Notes under the pieces: model-generated
Databases searched by the model: none
The model's input: the letters and a program-made list of their open reading frames with translations, nothing else
What the model was told of the DNA's origin: nothing
NCBI GenBank assembly: GCA_019415925.1
Contig: DXYG01000076.1
Coordinates: forward strand, 1 to 13,104
Origin: Clostridiales bacterium
GTDB lineage: Bacteria > Bacillota > Clostridia > Oscillospirales > Acutalibacteraceae
Direction of reading: 5' to 3'
Length of the DNA: 13,104 bases
Made by a program: the position numbers and the translations under genes
Part shown: positions 7,893 through 13,104 of the stretch, piece by piece
How positions within the stretch are numbered: position 1 is the stretch's first letter
Layout of the letters: each line of letters begins with the position of its first letter

Positions 7893-8198
7893 ATGGAACT
7901 TGTACCATACACAGTGCGCTCGGGCAATACGCTGTTCGGCATTGCGCAGTTTTTTCAGACAAGTGTTGAAGATATACTCAAATACAATAATATTCAGAAT
8001 CCGTCGCAGATTTACGTAGGTCAGACGCTTGAAATTCCCGCAGGCTCGGCAGAAATTGACTACTACGTAACACGTCCCGGTGATTCGTTGTGGACAATTG
8101 CGCAGAAAAATAACACTACCGTTCAAAGATTAACTGATTTGAACAGGCTGAACAATCCAAACGTGATTTATCCCGGTCAGCTTATAAAAGTGAGATAA
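7893..8198 (+). CDS. Small protein made of two LysM domains, no signal peptide
   Basis: This 101-residue protein consists almost wholly of two LysM modules, about residues 5-49 (YTVRSGNTLFGIA to GQTLEIP) and 57-101 (YYVTRPGDSLWTIA to GQLIKVR). LysM modules bind N-acetylglucosamine polymers such as peptidoglycan. There is no signal peptide: the N-terminus (MELVPYTVRSG) is short and polar and leads straight into the first module. No catalytic domain is attached. A strong GGAGG lies 7 bases before the ATG. The gene is divergent from enolase and convergent with the exporter cluster, and ends before a shared hairpin terminator. It could act inside the mother cell on a forming spore, as some clostridial LysM proteins do, or be exported by a non-classical route. 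Neither is shown by the sequence. The domain call is firm; the role is unknown. Confidence 0.9.
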   Translation: MELVPYTVRSGNTLFGIAQFFQTSVEDILKYNNIQNPSQIYVGQTLEIPAGSAEIDYYVTRPGDSLWTIAQKNNTTVQRLTDLNRLNNPNVIYPGQLIKVR

Positions 8199-8220
8199 AA
8201 AATAATACCGGTAAAAATAC

Positions 8221-8245
8221 GGGCGGCTGAAATTAACAGCCGCCC
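8221..8245. terminator. Bidirectional terminator between LysM gene and ABC cluster
   Basis: A perfect 9-bp GC-rich stem (GGGCGGCTG / CAGCCGCCC) with a 7-base loop lies between two convergent genes, 22 bases after the LysM stop and 6 bases after the permease stop. The plus strand continues AAAATTTTATC and the minus strand GTATTTTTACC, so each side has a modest T-run. One hairpin probably ends both transcripts. Confidence 0.8.
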
Positions 8246-8251
8246 AAAATT

Positions 8252-9460
8252 TTATCTTTCTCGCAACAATACAGTTAAATCAATTTTTTCCGAACGTCTG
8301 ACTCCTTTTCTGCACACAACAAGCAGTATAGCCGCAAAGAATAGGAAAATCAAGCATACTTCAATCGGATTTACTCCGACAGACATTGACATAATCGTGT
8401 TTCCGACAAGCATTTCAAGATACGGATTTACTACAAAAATATCAAGCAAAATAGTAATTATCACACCGAAAGCAAGTGATAATATACCGAACAGCAAATG
8501 CTCGGAAAATAGTATGTAAAATATGTGCTTTGATTTGTAGCCGAGTGAACGGTAAAGCGCAAGCTCGTCTGTACGTCCGTTTACGTTGTTTTTTACAAAC
8601 ATAAAGAAGCCTAACACTACCATTACAATAAAAAACGCAAGCATCGCAAGCAAAATATAGAGCGCAGTATTGTATGTATCTGCATCTATAAGGCTTGGCT
8701 GTCTGTATGCAGTTCTGATAAACAAAACATCATCAAGTGCTTTTTCGGTATTTTCAGCGTTATCAATCAGAATTATATAGCTCTTATCACTCGAAATTGA
8801 CAAGCCGCCCGAGGAAGCGTTTTTTAAAACTTCATATGTGTATTTATTCAAATCCGCCTGAGGAATGAGTATTTGCGTATTCGAATATAAGGGGTCGGAC
8901 GTACTGTATGCACCGACTACCTTTGCCTTGTGCGAATTTTCACACTCATCGACAAATACAAGCGTTTTGCCGATAAGGCTCTCTCCCGAAATATCATAAA
9001 TACTGTTATCCTCAGGATTAAAGTCCCTTATATTCTGCGGAACAAGCGCAACTCCGGTTTCACTTTCGTCAAACGCTCTGCCCGAGGTAATTACCGCTTC
9101 GCTTCCCGTATGAATAAAACCGAATGAATAACCGTCGTGCAATTCTCCGCTTGTTTCGGAAACTCCGAGCAGTGCAGGCATCTTATAGACTTTTTCAACG
9201 TGCTCAACCTTTTTGATTTCATCAATATTCTGCTTTATCAGATCATCGGGCGCATCTGCTTTAAACTCAGTTACAAGCTCTCTGTTGGAAATATGGTTAT
9301 TTATTTTTTCCTCAATATTCGCTTTCAAAGGAAAAGCAATGCTTACTGAAATAAGTATGAGAACTGTTGAAAAAATTATAAAGATACAGTAAAGAGTGGT
9401 TGAAAGCTTGTTTGACGCAACAGAGGATTTTAAAAGCATATTGAGATTTCTGTTCTTCAT
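8252..9460 (-). CDS. FtsX/MacB-type ABC transporter permease (third, divergent)
   Basis: This 402-residue membrane protein has the MacB/FtsX plan: one N-terminal membrane segment (about 21-43), a large extracellular domain (about 45-262), then three membrane segments (about 266-290, 312-345 and 365-383). The sequence after the second segment (NGRTDELALYRSLGYKSKHI, 294-313) is the conserved cytoplasmic coupling region that contacts the ATPase. The extracellular domain keeps short MacB-like signatures (SGRAFDESETG at 126-136, GESLIGKTL at 159-167, KVVGAYS at 180-186). Its ATG follows the ATPase stop by a single base, and its ribosome site (GAGG) lies within the ATPase coding end, so translation is probably coupled. 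It is shorter than the other two permeases and only distantly like them, so it probably forms a heterodimer partner. The substrate is unknown; peptides, lipids or an envelope-signalling role are all possible for the family. Confidence 0.85.
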   Translation of the reverse strand: MKNRNLNMLLKSSVASNKLSTTLYCIFIIFSTVLILISVSIAFPLKANIEEKINNHISNRELVTEFKADAPDDLIKQNIDEIKKVEHVEKVYKMPALLGVSETSGELHDGYSFGFIHTGSEAVITSGRAFDESETGVALVPQNIRDFNPEDNSIYDISGESLIGKTLVFVDECENSHKAKVVGAYSTSDPLYSNTQILIPQADLNKYTYEVLKNASSGGLSISSDKSYIILIDNAENTEKALDDVLFIRTAYRQPSLIDADTYNTALYILLAMLAFFIVMVVLGFFMFVKNNVNGRTDELALYRSLGYKSKHIFYILFSEHLLFGILSLAFGVIITILLDIFVVNPYLEMLVGNTIMSMSVGVNPIEVCLIFLFFAAILLVVCRKGVRRSEKIDLTVLLRER

Positions 9461-9461
9461 T

Positions 9462-10130
9462 TTACTTTTCCTCTAATACTCCGTCTTTCATAATGCAGAT
9501 TCGGTCAGCAAAATCCATTACTGCGTCGTTATGGCTGACAACAAGAACACCCTTGCCCGACTCTGCAAGCTTCTTTAGCTCTTCAAAAATCATCAGTTCA
9601 TTTTTGCTGTCAAGGTTTCCTGTAGGCTCATCGGCAAGGATAAAATCCGGATTGTTGGCAAGCGCTCTTGCAATTGCAACCCTCTGCTGTTCACCGCCCG
9701 ACAGCTCCGACGGATAGTGGTCAATGCGGTGTGAAAGTCCGACTGTTGCAACAAGCTCCTCTGCCCTTTGTTTCATTTCAGCTTTGTTTTTAAACTCGCT
9801 ATTTATCAGCATAGGAACCATAATATTCTCGTAAACCTTGAGGTGAGAATTAAGGTGGAATGCCTGAAATACAAAGCCGAGGGATTTCATTCTGACATCG
9901 GCAAGCTTGTTCTTGTCAAGTTTAGATACGTTTTCTCCGTTGATTATCACCTCGCCCGAGGTACAGGAATCAAGCAAGCCTGCAATCTGCAAAAGTGTGC
10001 TTTTACCGCTTCCCGATTGTCCCATAACTGCAATAAATTCCCCTTCGCTCAATTTAAGCGAAACGTTATCCATTGCTGTTACTTTGTTGTTATATATTTT
10101 TGAAACATTTTTTAACTCTATTGTATTCAT
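9462..10130 (-). CDS. ABC transporter ATP-binding protein, LolD/MacB type
   Basis: This 222-residue cytoplasmic ATPase powers the adjacent FtsX-like permeases. All nucleotide-binding motifs are intact: Walker A GQSGSGKST (37-45), Q-loop at Q89 (FVFQAFH), ABC signature LSGGEQQR (143-150), Walker B with ILADEPTGNLD (164-174, catalytic E168) and the switch histidine H200. Length and the DEPTGNLD form match the LolD/MacB/FtsE group, which works with permeases that bend or push extracellular domains rather than form classical channels. The gene sits 12 bases after the upstream permease, with GGAG as its ribosome site, and 1 base before the next permease. This makes a three-gene unit permease-ATPase-permease. 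It is the only ATPase in the window, although three permease genes are present. Confidence 0.95.
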   Translation of the reverse strand: MNTIELKNVSKIYNNKVTAMDNVSLKLSEGEFIAVMGQSGSGKSTLLQIAGLLDSCTSGEVIINGENVSKLDKNKLADVRMKSLGFVFQAFHLNSHLKVYENIMVPMLINSEFKNKAEMKQRAEELVATVGLSHRIDHYPSELSGGEQQRVAIARALANNPDFILADEPTGNLDSKNELMIFEELKKLAESGKGVLVVSHNDAVMDFADRICIMKDGVLEEK

Positions 10131-10142
10131 AATAACTCCGTT

Positions 10143-11522
10143 TTAGTTCATTACATCTTTCGGTTGAATTTTTGATAGCTTGTGCATTGTGATAAGCTGG
10201 CAAAGCAGTGGTACTATCACCGCTACAGCAAATGCGATTAACAGGAAAATAAAATATTCTCCCCAATTTACTATGTAAAGGCGGTCGTTGAATGTTCTGT
10301 GATAGTTTATAAAATTAGCAACTGCTATAAACACTGCCGACAATCCGCCTCCGATAACAAAGCCTTTAATCGTCAGGCTAAGCTGTTCATAACAAAGGCA
10401 AAGAAGTATCTGCCTGTCCTTATACCCGACAGCTTTAAGCAAGCCGATTTCACTTTTTCGTTTTTTAAGCGAACTTGTCGTTGACTGAACAATGTTGATT
10501 ATGCAGATGACTGCAATTGCGAAAATCAGTATATAGCACGGCAGGCTTAAAATGTTAGCCATATTTGATACGCTTTCCGGTACCACAAACATAGAATCAG
10601 GTAAAAAGAAGCCAAGCTCGCCAAGCCGGTTTTGCACCTCAGGGATATTTTCATAATCATCAACTTCAACATAATGAATTCTCAGGCTTTTGTTTTTCCA
10701 CCAGTTTGCAACTCTTGAGGTTTCCGAAGAAAGGTCAATGTTGCTTGCCTTTAATGCCATTTCCTCAATTTGTCTGCCTGTTTCTTCGGAATAAAATATG
10801 GTATTATAATTGCCGAACTGAGTAGGTGCATCATAATATACTCCGACTACCTTAAGCTTGTATTCAAGAGCAGGAAGCATTGCAATATCACTTTCTCCAA
10901 GTCCTTCTTCCACGCCCTCATAATTGAAAGTACATTCATAGTAGCCGCCAAAAGGAACAACTGTTATGGTCTGACCGACAAGGCTTTCTCCGTCTATGTA
11001 TTCGAGGTCGTTTTTATATCCCGTTTGTTCATTGTAGTAATCATCATAAGGATAAAACAAATCAGGTACAATACAACTGAATGTCGGCGATTCATCAAGC
11101 GTTTTGCCAGCTATAACAGGTCGTTTTTCATCGCCGATAAGAGAATGTGCTTCTATATAAACATCTCTGCTGTCTGCATTTGACATTATTTCATTTTTTG
11201 TACCGCTGTCATCTTCAACATTTAAAACATCAAAGCTTACCCCGCGTGTACCCATAAGAGGATATACGCCTTTAACATGTTCGATATTTTCTATACTCTT
11301 AACTACATCATCGGTTATTAATCTGTCGCTCGGATACAGTTCAAGGCTGTGCGACCTGAAATCGCTTTTGTATAAATTCAATGCGTTTGTCACTGTAACA
11401 GAAAAGCTTGAAATGATTGTAACCGACAAGGCAAAAATACACATCAGTGCAACAACAGCGCTGCTTTTGCTGTTGCCCTTGATATTGTTTTTTGCGAGAA
11501 ACCTTACATTTGTTAATTTCAT
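10143..11522 (-). CDS. FtsX/MacB-type ABC transporter permease (paralog A)
   Basis: This 459-residue protein has an N-terminal membrane segment (about 20-44), a large extracellular domain (about 45-320) and three C-terminal membrane segments (about 323-347, 380-404 and 421-445). The coupling region RKSEIGLLKAVGYKDRQIL (355-373) and the ending KIQPKDVMN (451-459) are conserved with its upstream neighbour. The extracellular domain carries VIAGKTLDESPTFSC (136-150), DGESLVGQT (177-185) and KVVGVYYDAP (224-233). The match to the upstream gene runs nearly end to end, so the two are tandem paralogs. GGGAG lies 6 bases before the ATG, and a good promoter sits in the 135-base gap upstream, so this gene can head its own transcript with the ATPase and the third permease. 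The substrate cannot be told from sequence. Confidence 0.88.
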   Translation of the reverse strand: MKLTNVRFLAKNNIKGNSKSSAVVALMCIFALSVTIISSFSVTVTNALNLYKSDFRSHSLELYPSDRLITDDVVKSIENIEHVKGVYPLMGTRGVSFDVLNVEDDSGTKNEIMSNADSRDVYIEAHSLIGDEKRPVIAGKTLDESPTFSCIVPDLFYPYDDYYNEQTGYKNDLEYIDGESLVGQTITVVPFGGYYECTFNYEGVEEGLGESDIAMLPALEYKLKVVGVYYDAPTQFGNYNTIFYSEETGRQIEEMALKASNIDLSSETSRVANWWKNKSLRIHYVEVDDYENIPEVQNRLGELGFFLPDSMFVVPESVSNMANILSLPCYILIFAIAVICIINIVQSTTSSLKKRKSEIGLLKAVGYKDRQILLCLCYEQLSLTIKGFVIGGGLSAVFIAVANFINYHRTFNDRLYIVNWGEYFIFLLIAFAVAVIVPLLCQLITMHKLSKIQPKDVMN

Positions 11523-11593
11523 TATGAACTCCCAAGCAAAGCTGATTTGTCATTTTATTTTGCAATAACAACCAAATATTCTTCTTGTAAATA

Positions 11594-11622
11594 ATATTAT
11601 CATATAAAATATCAAAAATCAA
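11594..11622 (-). promoter_or_regulatory. Candidate promoter of the permease-ATPase-permease operon
   Basis: On the minus strand a -35 TTGATT (11617-11622) is followed by a 17-base spacer ending in TGA and a -10 TAATAT (11594-11599). The spacing is ideal and the -10 is of the extended TG-N type. Transcription would begin near 11587 and leave a leader of about 64 bases. The region is very AT-rich, so chance matches are likelier than usual, but the combined elements are good. No terminator is visible between this site and the upstream permease, so read-through is also possible. Confidence 0.55.
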
Positions 11623-11657
11623 CAATATTTTTATTTATACGCAATACGCTTAAATTC

Positions 11658-12998
11658 TTAATTCATAGCGTCCTTTGGCTGAATTTTATAAAGCTTGTGC
11701 AAGACAAGAATTTCACAAATTATCGGCACTAAAATTGCAATTAAAAGTGCCACAGCCGCAATTAGAAGATACAAAGTCGGATTTACTATGAATATACGGT
11801 TTGCATAGTTTCCGTTGCTGAAAACAAAATTAATTACCGTTATTGCAGTTGCGGATATTACTGATCCAAGTGCAAAGCCTTTTAATGTTGTCAGCAATTG
11901 TTCAAGCGTTATAATGCTGAATATCTGACCGTTTTTGTAACCGACAGCTTTCATCAGACCTATTTCTTCTTTTTTATTTTTAATGGCATCCGAAGAAAAA
12001 TACAGCATTAGGATAAATGTTACTAAAAACGTTGAAGTTGTAAGAAATATACTTAATAAATTAAAAAGATTAGTTATCAGCGGTGTTTCGGGGTTTATCC
12101 CCAATTCCGTTCCCTCAATAACATAAATATTCATTTTTTGTAGCTCGTCATATACATAATCTATGTTATCAAAATTATCAACCGTAATATGAATATTGTG
12201 ATATTCGGGATGGTTTATAAAGCTTTTTAACTCCTCTTTTCCGCCTTTTGCATTATCGACTGCCGTTTTCATAAGCTCTTTTCCCGTTTCTTCGGAAACA
12301 TAAATTGTATCCGGACCACCGTCGGCAATCGGAGAAGAATAATACACACCGACTATCTTAAGCTTAACCTCAAAAGCAGGTATTTCGACTCTTTTGGAGT
12401 TTGTACCGTCAAAATAATCAAAGCTGAAATAACCGCCGCTTGGCATCAAAGAAAGGGTTTTGCCGATAAGTGATTCTGCATCAAGATATTCAAGACTGTC
12501 TGTTGCGTAAACATCTTCATCAAAGGGATAAAACAACTGAGGAATAATACAGCTGAATGTTGGTGTTTCATCAAGATTTTTGCCTGCAATAACGCTCCGT
12601 TTTTCTCCGCCTATAAGCGACCATACATTTACTATAGTATCTTTTTCATCAAACTGATTTTGTAATAAATCATATGTACCGTTCTCGTCAGAGATATTAT
12701 TAATGCTGAAAAACTGATTTCTCATTTCGTCTTCAATATCAACAGACGCAACGTGGTTTATATTCCTGACAGACTGCAAAGTTTTTTCATCAAATGTTTT
12801 GTTATCAGGATAAGCTTCTATGGTGCGTGCTCTGAAATCATTTCTGTATTCGTCCATACCGTTTGACAAGGTTATCGAAAGTGAAGAAATTACCGTTAAA
12901 GAAATAACAAGAATTGTAACAAGAAGGACTATCAAGACGCTGTGACTGTTGCCCTTGTAATTTGCCTTTGCAAGAAACAATATATACCTCAGTTTCAT
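11658..12998 (-). CDS. FtsX/MacB-type ABC transporter permease (paralog B)
   Basis: This 446-residue membrane protein has the same plan as the next gene: a membrane segment (about 20-44), an extracellular domain (about 45-308), three further membrane segments (about 310-334, 367-393 and 406-431), the coupling region KKEEIGLMKAVGYKNGQIF (342-360) and the ending KIQPKDAMN. It shares VIAGKNLDETPTFSC (136-150), AESLIGKT (174-181) and KIVGVYY (214-220) with its paralog at nearly identical positions, pointing to tandem duplication. It has its own GGGAG site 6 bases before the ATG and its own candidate promoter. There is no ATPase immediately beside it, so it probably uses the ATPase encoded at 9462-10130 or one outside the window. 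It may pair with paralog A or replace it under other conditions. The substrate is unknown. Confidence 0.87.
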   Translation of the reverse strand: MKLRYILFLAKANYKGNSHSVLIVLLVTILVISLTVISSLSITLSNGMDEYRNDFRARTIEAYPDNKTFDEKTLQSVRNINHVASVDIEDEMRNQFFSINNISDENGTYDLLQNQFDEKDTIVNVWSLIGGEKRSVIAGKNLDETPTFSCIIPQLFYPFDEDVYATDSLEYLDAESLIGKTLSLMPSGGYFSFDYFDGTNSKRVEIPAFEVKLKIVGVYYSSPIADGGPDTIYVSEETGKELMKTAVDNAKGGKEELKSFINHPEYHNIHITVDNFDNIDYVYDELQKMNIYVIEGTELGINPETPLITNLFNLLSIFLTTSTFLVTFILMLYFSSDAIKNKKEEIGLMKAVGYKNGQIFSIITLEQLLTTLKGFALGSVISATAITVINFVFSNGNYANRIFIVNPTLYLLIAAVALLIAILVPIICEILVLHKLYKIQPKDAMN

Positions 12999-13067
12999 TT
13001 TATACTCCCGAATAAGTATTATTTATCAATTTTTAAGAATTCACTACTGATTATTTTTATATTTATT

Positions 13068-13096
13068 ATTTTAGCATAAAATATTACAATATACAA
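13068..13096 (-). promoter_or_regulatory. Candidate promoter of permease paralog B
   Basis: On the minus strand TTGTAT (13091-13096), a 17-base spacer ending in TGC, and TAAAAT (13068-13073) form a plausible promoter with an extended -10. Transcription would begin near 13061, about 62 bases before the ATG. The -35 keeps only the TTG of the consensus and the region is strongly AT-rich, so this is moderate evidence. The layout parallels the promoter before paralog A, including leader length. Confidence 0.5.
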
Positions 13097-13104
13097 TATT
13101 ATTT

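Noticed and set aside
7786..7962. A 59-residue N-terminal extension of enolase with a hydrophobic stretch
   Set aside because: It overlaps the divergent LysM gene and its ribosome site, while a strong GGAGG and ATG lie exactly where enolases normally begin (MKITIEKVIGREI).
7893..8126. A minus-strand open frame across the LysM gene
   Set aside because: It is the antisense shadow of the LysM gene, has no recognisable domain and no ribosome site, and conflicts with a gene whose two domains are clear.
9768..11183. Plus-strand open frames of up to 137 codons inside the ABC cluster
   Set aside because: They lie antisense to the ATPase and permease genes, whose motifs are intact, and their translations show no domain or convincing start signal.
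11641..11657. A terminator between the two permease paralogs
   Set aside because: Only a short direct repeat (GCGTAT) is visible; there is no stem followed by a T-run.

Overview
The window comes from a low-to-moderate GC Gram-positive anaerobe of the Clostridia. Evidence for this is strong GGAGG ribosome sites, AT-rich intergenic DNA and a dockerin-bearing secreted starch enzyme. Dockerins on amylases and pullulanases are the hallmark of the starch-degrading 'amylosome' of Ruminococcus bromii and relatives, so a Ruminococcus-type gut bacterium is the best guess. That assignment is inference, because no rRNA or other taxonomic marker is present.

Layout: 1-165 holds a GC-rich palindromic repeat at the window edge and a rho-independent terminator. 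From 166 to 6277 two paralogous type I pullulanases (GH13) lie in tandem on the minus strand. The downstream one (166-3354) carries a dockerin and a probable CBM26 starch-binding module and should be released or docked on a scaffoldin. The upstream one (3419-6277) starts with TTG and ends in a membrane-spanning anchor after MucBP-like repeats. An enolase (6520-7785, minus) has its own terminator and is divergent from a small two-LysM protein (7893-8198, plus). A GC-rich hairpin at 8221-8245 separates the LysM gene from a convergent minus-strand ABC export cluster (8252-12998). That cluster contains one LolD/MacB-type ATPase and three FtsX/MacB-type permeases, two of them clear paralogs.

How it fits together: the pullulanases debranch alpha-1,6 links in starch or pullulan outside the cell, one in a dockerin-mediated complex and one tethered to the membrane. 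Enolase acts in the glycolysis that consumes the resulting sugars, although the link is only by proximity. The permease/ATPase cluster resembles Gram-positive MacB-like exporters or mechanotransmitters; its substrate cannot be told from sequence. Promoters with a TG-N extended -10 element can be drawn before the pullulanase pair and before two of the permease genes. No tRNA, rRNA, CRISPR, transposase or phage gene was seen. I found no clearly unprecedented system. The most interesting points are the dockerin-versus-membrane pullulanase pair, the internal dockerin, the three-permease/one-ATPase cluster, and the signal-less LysM protein.
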